From the NCBI GenBank assembly GCA_024642335.1, contig JAHEBH010000001.1, positions 62,001 to 126,000 on the forward strand: a stretch of DNA of 64,000 nucleotides. Direction: 5' to 3'. Origin of the DNA: Erythrobacter sp. Its GTDB lineage: Bacteria; Pseudomonadota; Alphaproteobacteria; Sphingomonadales; Sphingomonadaceae. Positions 51,950 to 61,636 of this stretch are shown piece by piece. The notes under the pieces are model-generated. The model saw nothing but the letters and a program-made list of their open reading frames with translations. It was not told where the DNA came from and searched no databases. Made by a program: the position numbers and the translations under genes. Position 1 is the stretch's first letter; each line of letters starts with the position of its first letter.

Positions 51950-53104
51950 TGCGCGCGGCGCCAGCACCTGCGGGCCGATTTCGCCGGTGCTGGTGAGGCC
52001 CAGCATACCCATTGTACGGCGGGTCTCGTCCTGCAGCATGTCGAGCGCGCGCGCGACACCGCGTTCACCAGCCACGCCAAGTCCGTAGAGCGTAGCACGG
52101 CCAAGCATCACGCCGTCCGCACCCAGGGCGAGTGCCTTCACCACGTCGCTCCCGCGCCTGACGCCGCTGTCGAACAGCACGCTCATCCTCCCGCCTACAC
52201 GATCAACAATGGCGGGCAGGGCATCGATCGCCGCAATCGAATGATCGAGCGACCTGGCGCCGTGATTGGATACAAGCACCCCGTCAGCCCCGATATTCAA
52301 TGCCATCTCCGCATCATCGGGGTGCAACATGCCTTTCAGCACCAGTCTGCCTGGCCATTTGGCGCGCAAGAGTTTGATCGCTTCCCAGTCCAGGTCGCTC
52401 TGCTTGAACAAGGTACCGGGTTTGGAACCCTTCATGATGCTGCTCTTGAGGTAAGGAGGCAGATTGCCTTGGCCCGGCATGGCTCCTCCCAATGCATAAC
52501 GCCCCATGACACCCAGCAGCCATCGGGGGTGCATCATGACATCGAGCATGTTGTTCTTGTTGAGCGCGAAGGGCATCCCATAGCCATTGCGGAAGAGATA
52601 TTCGCGATTGGGCATCACCGGCAGGTCGAGCGTCACGAACAATGTCTCGCAACCGACGGCACGAGCACGCTCAAGCACGGTATAGGACAGCGGCTTGTCT
52701 TCCCACATATAGAGCTGGAACCACAGCGTACCGCCTGCCTTGGCAATCTCCTCCACATCCATCGTGCTGGCGCTGGAAATGGTGAAGGGGATGCCCGCCT
52801 TCGCGGCAGCACGCGCCAGATGCACATCGCCGCGATGCCAGATCAAGCCTGCCGCTCCCGTCGGAGCGATGGCGAAGGGTGCGGAGCTTGAGGCACCCAG
52901 AATGTCATGGCGGGTGTCGATATTCTCGACATTGCGGGCCACTCTGGGAATGAAGGCGAGGGCATCAAGAGCAGCGCGATTGCGCGCCATGCCAGTTTCA
53001 TCCTCGACCCCGCGCTCGAGATATTCCCACACGCCCCGTGGAAGCCGCCTGCGTGCCTTTGCGCGCAGGTCGGCGATATTCCAGCAGCCGAGTTCGTCGG
53101 CCAT
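51944..53104 (-). CDS. FMN-dependent alpha-hydroxy acid dehydrogenase (LldD-like)
   Basis: A 386-residue TIM-barrel flavoprotein of the lactate/mandelate/glycolate oxidase family. FMN binding is seen in IAPTGAAGL and VLFDSGVRRGSDVVKALALG, and the catalytic His/Arg in LVSNHGARSLD. The substrate is probably lactate or another 2-hydroxy acid, with electrons going to quinone. The start MADELGCWNIADLRAKA was chosen over a track start 28 codons upstream. The upstream SDR gene lies 5 bases away, so they form a pair. Confidence 0.9.
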   Translation of the reverse strand: MADELGCWNIADLRAKARRRLPRGVWEYLERGVEDETGMARNRAALDALAFIPRVARNVENIDTRHDILGASSSAPFAIAPTGAAGLIWHRGDVHLARAAAKAGIPFTISSASTMDVEEIAKAGGTLWFQLYMWEDKPLSYTVLERARAVGCETLFVTLDLPVMPNREYLFRNGYGMPFALNKNNMLDVMMHPRWLLGVMGRYALGGAMPGQGNLPPYLKSSIMKGSKPGTLFKQSDLDWEAIKLLRAKWPGRLVLKGMLHPDDAEMALNIGADGVLVSNHGARSLDHSIAAIDALPAIVDRVGGRMSVLFDSGVRRGSDVVKALALGADGVMLGRATLYGLGVAGERGVARALDMLQDETRRTMGMLGLTSTGEIGPQVLAPRAS

Positions 53105-53109
53105 GCGGT

Positions 53110-53841
53110 TTATCCGCGGCCGAGGAAGGGCAGCTTGTTCTGCACCATCAGCGCTTCGTAGAAATTGATGTAATCGGGCATGTCGCACATGTGGATGATG
53201 ATGCCTGCCGCCTCTTCCGGCGTGGCCGCGAAATTGTCCGGCAATTTCACCGAACCCGGCATGATCTCGGTGGCGACGATACCCGGATGGAAAATCGACA
53301 CGGCGATATTGTCATCACGACCATCCAGCGCCAGCGCATGGGTAAGGCCCGAAAGGCCGAACTTGCTGGCGGTGTAGGACGGGCACTCATTGCGCGGCAC
53401 CTTGGCTGAAATCGACCCGACGTTGACGATGCGTCCGTGCCCGCCCTTCTTGAAGATCGGCCATGCGTGCTTGGAGCACAGGAAGGCGCTGGTAAGGTTG
53501 GTGCCGATCACCTTGTTCCAGTGGTCGAGCGAAGTCTCGTGAACGGGCGTGTTCTCGGCGATTCCGGCGTTATTGATCAGCACATCCACCGTGCCAAAAC
53601 GGGCGACCGCTTCGGCAAACAGGTTCGCCACCGCATGCTCGTCAGTCACATCGGTCGCCACGGCCAGCGCTTCGCCGCCCATGCCCTCGATCTTTGCGAC
53701 CAGCGATGTCAGGCGCTCGACGCGGCGGGCAGCCAGAACCACCTTCGCGCCCTTTTCGACAAAGCCCAGCGCGCAAGCCTCACCAATGCCCGAACTCGCC
53801 CCGGTAACAACGGCGACACGATCTTCAAGGATACTCACCAC
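53110..53841 (-). CDS. Short-chain dehydrogenase/reductase
   Basis: A 243-residue classical SDR. The cofactor motif is TGASSGIGEA near residue 14, NNAG near residue 91, and catalytic Ser and Tyr-x3-Lys in NVGSIS and YTASKFG. It starts at GTG with GGGAGAG upstream (a second GTG follows). It is 5 bases upstream of the LldD-like gene, so both probably act on related hydroxy or keto acids. Substrate unknown. Confidence 0.92.
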   Translation of the reverse strand: MVSILEDRVAVVTGASSGIGEACALGFVEKGAKVVLAARRVERLTSLVAKIEGMGGEALAVATDVTDEHAVANLFAEAVARFGTVDVLINNAGIAENTPVHETSLDHWNKVIGTNLTSAFLCSKHAWPIFKKGGHGRIVNVGSISAKVPRNECPSYTASKFGLSGLTHALALDGRDDNIAVSIFHPGIVATEIMPGSVKLPDNFAATPEEAAGIIIHMCDMPDYINFYEALMVQNKLPFLGRG

Positions 53842-54087
53842 ATTCTCTCCCTAGCTTGGTGCACCTCGCCATCCCTGCGCAGAGACGCGGCAAAAGGCAA
53901 CGGAATGTAACACAGAAGCGCGGTGTTTTGTCTGTGACCTTCCGGCGGAAAGCCAGCGATTGCGCGGTTTTTGAGCGCATATTCGAGGAAAGAGTGTGAC
54001 CTTTGGTGAACGGGCATGTGGAGGCGCACTTTCGCTTTGCTTTGCGCATGGACTAGACCGAGCGAGACTGTGTAGGAAAGTGGCGGA

Positions 54088-54101
54088 TCGTTCATGAACG
54101 A
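54088..54101. promoter_or_regulatory. 14-bp palindrome upstream of a small membrane protein gene
   Basis: TCGTTCATGAACGA is perfectly self-complementary and ends a few bases before the GGGAGG ribosome binding site of the 54118 gene. It may be an operator in the 276-base gap after the SDR start. No regulator is adjacent. Confidence 0.3.
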
Positions 54102-54117
54102 GCGGGAGGTTTAGGCG

Positions 54118-54339
54118 ATGGCAAGAGGAAACCTCAAAGGCCCTCTGGGTCCGTTGATGCTTGCACTATTGTTGGGGGTGGCAGCCTTCATGCTCTACGC
54201 CGTCAACAACCCCGAAATGGCCGTTTGGTTCGACCGCCCCGAAGGTTTCTATGACAACACCTTCGAAAAGGTTGGCATGGCGCTGCTGTTCGCCATTGCC
54301 GTGTCTGCGTTGGTCGCGGCTATATCCCGCAAACCGTAG
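54118..54339 (+). CDS. Small two-helix membrane protein
   Basis: A 73-residue protein with two hydrophobic helices (LGPLMLALLLGVAAFMLYAV and VGMALLFAIAVSALVAAI) joined by a polar loop containing WFDRPEGFYDN. The start is backed by GGGAGG with 8-base spacing. No family is recognised. A palindrome lies just upstream, and a 340-base stretch without genes follows. Confidence 0.6.
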   Translation: MARGNLKGPLGPLMLALLLGVAAFMLYAVNNPEMAVWFDRPEGFYDNTFEKVGMALLFAIAVSALVAAISRKP

Positions 54340-54682
54340 GCGCAGATAAAATGGGTCCAGCCTGGGGCAGGGAACCATCAGCCTGCTGGTGAACCGGCGC
54401 GGGGCCTCGTTCTCCGATATGGGGCACGGATAGCTCAACAAATAGCGCGTTGGCCGACATCCCCCAAATCCTCATGCGCCAACTCCATCTGGATGAACTT
54501 CGGCGGCCTGCGCAGGCAATCATTTCGGTTTGCCAATAGTTCTCCCGCCGCTCAGGGGTCCCCGAAAAACAACAATTTGCAGGCCGATTTGCCAGCAAGG
54601 AACCCGAACGGCGGCATGGCCTTTTGGACATCTTGAGCCATGAGAGGCCGTCGGCGATGCTGTACTGAAGGAGACTTCACCA
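54340..54682. other. Gene-free stretch
   Basis: No ORF here has both plausible protein character and a ribosome binding site; the overlapping minus-strand ORFs in the track look random. No RNA gene, repeat or clear terminator was recognised. The last bases hold the ribosome binding site (AAGGAG) of the short ORF that follows. Confidence 0.5.
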
Positions 54683-54784
54683 ATGTCGATATGTTTTAAG
54701 TCCAAGCGCTTAACGCTTGCCGCTGCTTTTGCGATCATCGCCCATCTAGCAATGGTATCAGTTTCGAACTTTGTGGCAGTTTAG
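54683..54784 (+). CDS. 33-residue membrane or signal-like peptide upstream of SOUL gene
   Basis: A short ORF below the track cutoff, starting MSICFKSKRLTLAAAFAI. A basic N-terminus (KSKR) is followed by a hydrophobic Ala/Ile-rich helix running nearly to the stop, so it is either a one-helix membrane peptide or a signal-peptide remnant. AAGGAG stands 9 bases before the ATG. Its stop is 4 bases before the SOUL gene ATG, suggesting translational coupling. It could also be a small leader; no homologue is known to me. Confidence 0.5.
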   Translation: MSICFKSKRLTLAAAFAIIAHLAMVSVSNFVAV

Positions 54785-54788
54785 GGGA

Positions 54789-55418
54789 ATGAAAATCTAC
54801 TGGATCATACTGGCAGCGGTTGGGGCTGTCTTTCTTGGAGCGGTTATCTGGAGTGCGGTGGCAAGCAATGTCGAAACACCGGACTATGAAGTGCTCAGCA
54901 AGAGCGGGGATATCGAGATCCGCCATTATGTTCCAACGATTGTCGCTCAAGTCACTGTTGAGGGAGATCGCGCCGAAGCGATCAATCGCGGCTTTGGGAT
55001 CATCGCGGCCTACATTTTCGGCTCCAATCTGACTTCGGATGAGGTTGCGATGACTGCGCCAGTCACCCAGCAATCGAGTGAAAATATCGCCATGACCGCG
55101 CCGGTCATTCAGCAATCCGAGGGCGCGGCGTGGAACGTGCGTTTTGTAATGCCAGCAGAGTACTCAATGGAGACTCTGCCAAAGCCGGCCAACCCGGAAG
55201 TGAAGCTGATTGAGGTGCCCGCAAAACGTTTTGCGGCCATTCGTTTTTCGGGATTCGCCGGTCAGAATTCGCTCGACCAGCACACGGCGCAACTGCAGGG
55301 CCATATCGCAGAGCAGGGTCTTGTTGCTCTGCGCGCACCTGAATATGCCTTTTACAATGCCCCTTGGACACTTCCTTTCATGCGACGAAATGAAGTCATG
55401 ATTGAACTAGAAACGTAG
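54789..55418 (+). CDS. SOUL family haem-binding protein
   Basis: A 209-residue protein with an N-terminal membrane segment (IYWIILAAVGAVFLGAVIWS) and a SOUL/HBP domain. Family blocks are YEVLSKSGDIEIRHYVPTIV, NRGFGIIAAYIFG and VAMTAPVTQQ, the last repeated as IAMTAPVIQQ. The C-terminal AFYNAPWTLPFMRRNEVMIEL is typical. SOUL proteins bind haem or tetrapyrroles; the bacterial role is unclear. The domain should face the periplasm, anchored to the membrane. Confidence 0.88.
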   Translation: MKIYWIILAAVGAVFLGAVIWSAVASNVETPDYEVLSKSGDIEIRHYVPTIVAQVTVEGDRAEAINRGFGIIAAYIFGSNLTSDEVAMTAPVTQQSSENIAMTAPVIQQSEGAAWNVRFVMPAEYSMETLPKPANPEVKLIEVPAKRFAAIRFSGFAGQNSLDQHTAQLQGHIAEQGLVALRAPEYAFYNAPWTLPFMRRNEVMIELET

Positions 55419-55639
55419 CTGGCAGCCTGAAGGAGCGACCAGCCAGATTGGTCCGATAAAGATGGCTCAACTGGAAGGTCACGCACCTGAACCTGCGAGC
55501 TGCACGGCAGCTTTCCGCCCGATATCAGACATTCGCAATCGCCCTGCAGGCGCCGTCAAGGAATGTGTTGAGAGGCAATCGCCAAGCATACTCACGCCAA
55601 CGCATCGGATGAGCAAGTTGTTCGATTGTAGTGGGGGAA

Positions 55640-55715
<76 letters not shown>

Positions 55716-55803
55716 ATTCCGGTCATTCCGGGGGCCCGGTGAAGCGCTCTGCGAATCACGGGGAGGCGCCCATATAGCGGATGTTTCGGCGGTGAAAAGG
55801 GGT

Positions 55804-56922
55804 TCAGTTGCTCGCCGCGCCGGATTGCTTGTTCCAGCGGTCCACCATCATCAGCGTGCCGATGCAGATCATGTTGGTCATCATCGATGATCCGCCGTGG
55901 CTCACGAAGGGCAGGGGGATGCCGACAACCGGGGCAAGGCCCATGACCATCATCAGATTGATCGCGACATAGAAGAAGATGGTGGCCGTGATGCCTCCGG
56001 CCAGAAGGCGGGAGAACCGGTCGGTCGCATCGAGGGCGACATTGGTTCCCCAGCGCAGGACGATGCCGAAGACCAGCAGCACGAAGATGCCGCCGACCAG
56101 CCCCCATTCCTCGGCCATGGTGGCAAAGACAAAGTCCGTATGCGGTTCGGGGAGATAATCCAGATGGCTCTGCGATCCCTGGCCGAAACCCTTGCCGTCG
56201 ATTCCTCCCGAGCCGATGGCGATTTTCGACTGGGTGATGTGGTAGCCTGCGCCCAGCGGATCGCTTTCGGGATCGAGGAAGGTCGTTACACGGCGTTGCT
56301 GGTAGTCCTTGAGCGCGAAGAAATAGGCGAGCGGAACCATCACCAGCGCAGCGATGCCGCCACCGGCAAACCAGCTTGCCGGAAGCCCTGCCAGGAACAG
56401 CACGACCGCTCCGCCAAAAACGATCGCCAGCGCGGTTCCCAGGTCGGGCTGGAGCAGCACCATTGCCATGGGCAGCACCATCAGAGCTCCTGGAGGAACA
56501 AGCGCGCGCCAGCTGCCGATCATCCCCACAGGCAGAGTGTGGAAATAGCTTGCGAGCACCAGCACGATGGCAGGCTTCATCAATTCCGATGGCTGCAACC
56601 GCAGGAAGCCGAACTCCAGCCAACGCTGGCTGCCCCCGCCGATCTGCCCGATGATTTCCACGCCCAGCAGGAGGACAAGGACCACGCCATAGGCCGGATA
56701 AGCACCCCACAGGACAAGGTGGCGGGGGATGCGGGACATGACCAACGCCAATGTCAAAAACACGCCAAAGCGGATCAGGTGCGAAGTGGCATATGTATCG
56801 AAATCCCCGCCGGCTGCCGAATGCAGGACAGCTGCTCCGAACAGCACCAGCGCAAACAGAGGCAGCAGCATCCCCCACGGGATCTGGGCAAGAGGTGCGG
56901 GCAAGGTCACCGCGCGCTTCAC
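55804..56922 (-). CDS. rodA: Rod-shape peptidoglycan glycosyltransferase RodA
   Basis: RodA is the SEDS-family polymerase that elongates glycan strands with PBP2. It has 372 residues and about ten membrane helices. Signature stretches are GGGSQRWLEFGFLRLQPSEL, LLQPDLGTAL, and PEPHTDFVFATMAEEWG. The start is GTG, overlapping the mrdA stop as GTGA. It is the last gene of mreB-mreC-mreD-mrdA-rodA. Confidence 0.96.
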   Translation of the reverse strand: MKRAVTLPAPLAQIPWGMLLPLFALVLFGAAVLHSAAGGDFDTYATSHLIRFGVFLTLALVMSRIPRHLVLWGAYPAYGVVLVLLLGVEIIGQIGGGSQRWLEFGFLRLQPSELMKPAIVLVLASYFHTLPVGMIGSWRALVPPGALMVLPMAMVLLQPDLGTALAIVFGGAVVLFLAGLPASWFAGGGIAALVMVPLAYFFALKDYQQRRVTTFLDPESDPLGAGYHITQSKIAIGSGGIDGKGFGQGSQSHLDYLPEPHTDFVFATMAEEWGLVGGIFVLLVFGIVLRWGTNVALDATDRFSRLLAGGITATIFFYVAINLMMVMGLAPVVGIPLPFVSHGGSSMMTNMICIGTLMMVDRWNKQSGAASN

Positions 56923-58922
56923 GTCTGCACCTCTTCGCTGCGCGGGACGATGGCGTCGGTAATCGCCCGTTCGGGCCCGGTCGACGCAGCTCTCGCTTCC
57001 GCGTCGACCTCTGCCGCAAGGCGCACCGAATCGGGCGGGGGAGGCAGGTCAACGCCCGCCGCCGTAGCATAGGCGGCATAGCGGGCGCTGAGCCGCTGTT
57101 GCGCCGTGCCGCCCCACTGCGTTTCCAGTTGATGCAAAGCATCAAGGCCCTTCTGGGGATCGAACAGGAAAGTCATCACGTCGCGTGCGATCGGATAGGC
57201 CGAGCCGGAACCCCCGCCGTGCTCGATCACGACCGCGCCGGCATAGCGGGGACTGTCAACCGGAGCGAAGAATACAAATAGTCCGTGGTCGCGATACTTC
57301 CACGGCCCCGACCTGCCATCGGATATGCTGAGCGAGACGACCTGCGCAGTACCGGTCTTGCCGGCCAGCTCGATCCCTTCCAGCGGCAGGCGTGCGCGCC
57401 GAGCCGTACCGGGGCCGTTGACGACATCGCTCATGCCCTGGCGGATAAAGCCGATCTGTTCAGGATTGAAATTCATCGATGCGAACGGCGGATGGCCGTC
57501 CTGCTTGATCAGGCGCGGCTGCACGATCTGCCCAGTCGCCAAGCGGGCGGACATGACGGCCAGCTGCAGGGGACTGGCGAGATAATACCCCTGGCCGATC
57601 GCGGCGTTCACCGTATCGTAGTTCTGCCATTCCCTGCCGTATTTGCGCATCTTCCACGCCGCATCGGGGACTGTGCCAAAGAACTGGCTGGCAACGGGCA
57701 GATCGAATTCCTGCCCCATGCCGACCGTACGCGCGAAAGCGGCAACGGCATCGAAACCGACCCGCTGGGCAAAGTGATAGAAATAGGTGTCGCAGCTCTG
57801 ATGGATGGCCCTGTTCATGTTGGTGACGCCATGCGTCGAATGGCAACGGAAAAAGCGGTTTCCGACCCTCAACCCGCCCGCACACACCACGGTTTCCTCG
57901 GGATCGATTCCCGCCTTGAGAAATGCCATCGCATGCATGGGCTTGACGGTCGATCCCGGCGGGTAAAGCCCCTTCAGCACCTTGTTGCGCAAGGGGACGC
58001 GCTCGTCATCGCTCAGCATGGCATATTCGACACGGCCGATGCCGGCAGAAAAGCTGTTGGGATCGAAGCTGGGCATTGATGCCATGCACAGCAGGTCGCC
58101 CGATTGGCAGTCCATCACCACCACGGAGCCGGATTCAAGCCCGATGCGCCGTGCCGCATAATCCTGCAATGGGCCATCGATGGTGAGGGTGACCGCGTCA
58201 CCTTGTACATCCTCGCGCGTTTCGAGGTCGCGGATGATCTTGCCCGATGCCGTCGCTTCCACCCGGCGCGCACCGGGCTCCCCGCGCAATTGTTGTTCGA
58301 ACTGCTTTTCCAGCCCGTCCTTGCCCATTTTGAAGCCCGGTGTCACCAGCAGCGGAACCGGCTCCAGCTCATATTCCTCGCGGCTGGCCGTGCCTACATA
58401 ACCGATCAGGTGGCCTACGGATGGTCCGGTCGGGTAGTATCGCGAGTAGCCTCTCTGCGGGACAACGCCCGGTAGCTCGGGCAGACGGACGCTGACGGCA
58501 GCAAACTCTTCATAATCGACCCCGCTGGCCACCTGGACCGCACTGAAGCCGGCGGCCCCGTTCAGCTTGTCCTGAAGGTCCTGCTTTTCGGCCTCGGAAA
58601 AACTGAGTAGGTCGCCCAGCATGCCCACGGTGCGTTCGACGCCTTCGACCCTGTCGGGGATGATATCGATCCGGAATTCCGCGCGGTTGGAGGCAAGGGG
58701 TGAGCCGTTGCGATCGAGTATCCAGCCCCTGCGCGGCGGGATGAGAGACAGGTTGACGCGGTTGCTTTCGGCTTCGGTACGATAGCGTTCATTTTCAGCG
58801 ACCGCGATATAGCCCATCCGGGCCGCCAGCAGCAGGCCGATCCCCCCTTGAACCGCGCCTACGATGAAAATGCGGCGATTGAAACGATCATGAAGTGCAT
58901 TGGAATTGGGCGACTTCTCCAT
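56919..58922 (-). CDS. mrdA: Penicillin-binding protein 2
   Basis: PBP2 is the transpeptidase of the elongasome. It has 667 residues: one N-terminal membrane helix, a dimerisation/pedestal domain, and the transpeptidase domain with SxxK in YPPGSTVKPM, SxN-like Ser in HQSCDTYFYH and KTG in ELAGKTGTAQ. A Pro-rich C-terminal tail (LPPPPDSVRL) extends past the catalytic domain. The gap to mreD is 3 bases. All catalytic residues are present. Confidence 0.97.
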   Translation of the reverse strand: MEKSPNSNALHDRFNRRIFIVGAVQGGIGLLLAARMGYIAVAENERYRTEAESNRVNLSLIPPRRGWILDRNGSPLASNRAEFRIDIIPDRVEGVERTVGMLGDLLSFSEAEKQDLQDKLNGAAGFSAVQVASGVDYEEFAAVSVRLPELPGVVPQRGYSRYYPTGPSVGHLIGYVGTASREEYELEPVPLLVTPGFKMGKDGLEKQFEQQLRGEPGARRVEATASGKIIRDLETREDVQGDAVTLTIDGPLQDYAARRIGLESGSVVVMDCQSGDLLCMASMPSFDPNSFSAGIGRVEYAMLSDDERVPLRNKVLKGLYPPGSTVKPMHAMAFLKAGIDPEETVVCAGGLRVGNRFFRCHSTHGVTNMNRAIHQSCDTYFYHFAQRVGFDAVAAFARTVGMGQEFDLPVASQFFGTVPDAAWKMRKYGREWQNYDTVNAAIGQGYYLASPLQLAVMSARLATGQIVQPRLIKQDGHPPFASMNFNPEQIGFIRQGMSDVVNGPGTARRARLPLEGIELAGKTGTAQVVSLSISDGRSGPWKYRDHGLFVFFAPVDSPRYAGAVVIEHGGGSGSAYPIARDVMTFLFDPQKGLDALHQLETQWGGTAQQRLSARYAAYATAAGVDLPPPPDSVRLAAEVDAEARAASTGPERAITDAIVPRSEEVQT

Positions 58923-58925
58923 GCT

Positions 58926-59480
58926 TCACCTGATGCGCCTGACACGCAGCAAACGCAATCGGTCGAGCAAGGAAACGAGACTGACGACAAGTGGGAACAG
59001 CATGATCGACAGCAGGATTTGCGGAAGGCTGAAACCTGCCCGCATCAAGCCGAGATCGGCACCTGCGAGAAGGGCCGAAGCCAGCAGGAAGATGGTCAGG
59101 AACAGGCTTGCCACCAGCCAGTTCTGCCAGAAACCACGCCACGGAAAACGCAATTCCAGCAAGTCATAGGCAATCAGGGCAAGCGAATAGAGCAGTATTC
59201 CGCTGCCGAAGGGCTGACCGGAAAATAGATCATCGAACAACCCGAGCGGAAACCCTGCCCAGAGGGGGAGCAAACCCGGGCGCAGGCTGCGCCAGGCCAT
59301 CATCACAAGGAAACCGAGCGGCGGAATGACCGGAACTGCAGCGATGATCGGAAGCATCGGCGACATCGACCCCAGCAGGATGGTGAACCACGGAAGACCA
59401 TTGGCCAGAAGCGGCGAGTGGTCCCTGTTGATTGTCTTGCCAAACGCATCGCGGCGAATGTTGGGGTTGGCGAGTTCCAT
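58926..59480 (-). CDS. mreD: Rod shape-determining protein MreD
   Basis: MreD is a small integral membrane protein of the elongasome. It has 184 residues with five or six hydrophobic segments, including VIPPLGFLVMMAWRSLRPGL and the conserved PLWAGFPLGLFDDLFSGQP. The ATG overlaps the mreC stop as TGATG; the track GTG is one codon earlier. Position between mreC and mrdA confirms the call despite low sequence conservation. Confidence 0.9.
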   Translation of the reverse strand: MELANPNIRRDAFGKTINRDHSPLLANGLPWFTILLGSMSPMLPIIAAVPVIPPLGFLVMMAWRSLRPGLLPLWAGFPLGLFDDLFSGQPFGSGILLYSLALIAYDLLELRFPWRGFWQNWLVASLFLTIFLLASALLAGADLGLMRAGFSLPQILLSIMLFPLVVSLVSLLDRLRLLRVRRIR

Positions 59481-60373
59481 CACTCTGTCACGCCTTCAGA
59501 CGCCGCCAGTTCGGTCGCCCGATCGATCAATTCCCGCTGCCAGATGGGCTCCACGATGACCACGTCGGTCGCAGCAGGGTTGCTGAGCAATTGGGCGATA
59601 GCGCCGTCCTCGGTGATCTGCGTGACCGTAGCAACTGCAACACCGGGGCGGAACATGCCTCCTGCACCGGAAGTTACGAAGACATCGCCAACTTCCAGTG
59701 GATTGATGCCCAGGTTGATCAACCGGATACGCAGCGAACCATCTGCCCGACCTTCGGCGAAGGCCACGACATCGTCGGTCGCCCGGCGCACGGGTACCAT
59801 GCTCTCCGGATCGGTCAGGAGTATCACCCGCGCGGTTCTATTCCCGACCTCCAGCACGCGCCCGACCAGGCCCATGGGGGAGGTGACCGGCATGCCGTTG
59901 GTCACACCATCCGAAGAGCCGGCCGAGAGATAGGCAAACCTGCGCGTGCTGGATGATGTCGAGCCGATAAGGCGGGCGATGGCGACCGGCTGCACCTCAC
60001 CCACAGTCAGGTTGAGAATTCCCTTGAGCCGCGCATTTTCCTGGCGCAGCGCCTCGGCCTCCACCAATCGCACGCGGGCGATGGCGATCTCGCGCTCAAG
60101 CTCCGCATTCTTGCTGCCGGCAGCGTAATAACCGGCAATCGATTCCAGTACATTGCGGCCCTGTGTGCGCCCGAGCGCACCTGCTTCACCTGCGGGAGAG
60201 GCAAGATCGCTGGCCATGGAACGCAGGCCCTGGAACGTCGCCGGACTGAAGAGGGAGATGGCAAGAAGGACCGCACCGATCAGGGCTCCGCTACCCGCAA
60301 CAACATAGCCAGCAAACAGCCCGAGCTGTGCCCGCTTGTTGGAACCCGATCTGTGTGCATCCGGCGGTGCCAT
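59480..60373 (-). CDS. mreC: Rod shape-determining protein MreC
   Basis: MreC is the periplasmic scaffold linking MreB to the PBP2-RodA synthase. It has 297 residues: a short cytoplasmic tail, one membrane helix (GSGALIGAVLLAISLF), a coiled coil (LEREIAIARVRLVEAEAL), and a beta-barrel domain with SDGVTNGMPVTSPMGLVGRV and RATDDVVAFAEG. It lies 33 bases after mreB. Confidence 0.95.
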   Translation of the reverse strand: MAPPDAHRSGSNKRAQLGLFAGYVVAGSGALIGAVLLAISLFSPATFQGLRSMASDLASPAGEAGALGRTQGRNVLESIAGYYAAGSKNAELEREIAIARVRLVEAEALRQENARLKGILNLTVGEVQPVAIARLIGSTSSSTRRFAYLSAGSSDGVTNGMPVTSPMGLVGRVLEVGNRTARVILLTDPESMVPVRRATDDVVAFAEGRADGSLRIRLINLGINPLEVGDVFVTSGAGGMFRPGVAVATVTQITEDGAIAQLLSNPAATDVVIVEPIWQRELIDRATELAASEGVTE

Positions 60374-60406
60374 AACCGCCTCATCCTCCCTGTCTTTGCT
60401 CCATCA

Positions 60407-61510
<1,104 letters not shown>

Positions 61511-61636
61511 TTATGTGCTGGAAGAGCTGCTGTGTAGCGCGAAGCTGCATGAAAGGCCAAAATTATTGTGTCGAAAAGCACAAGGTTTTGCACCGCTCGC
61601 CTCGAATTTTTCGCAGGTGATCGCTAGTCTGGCAAA

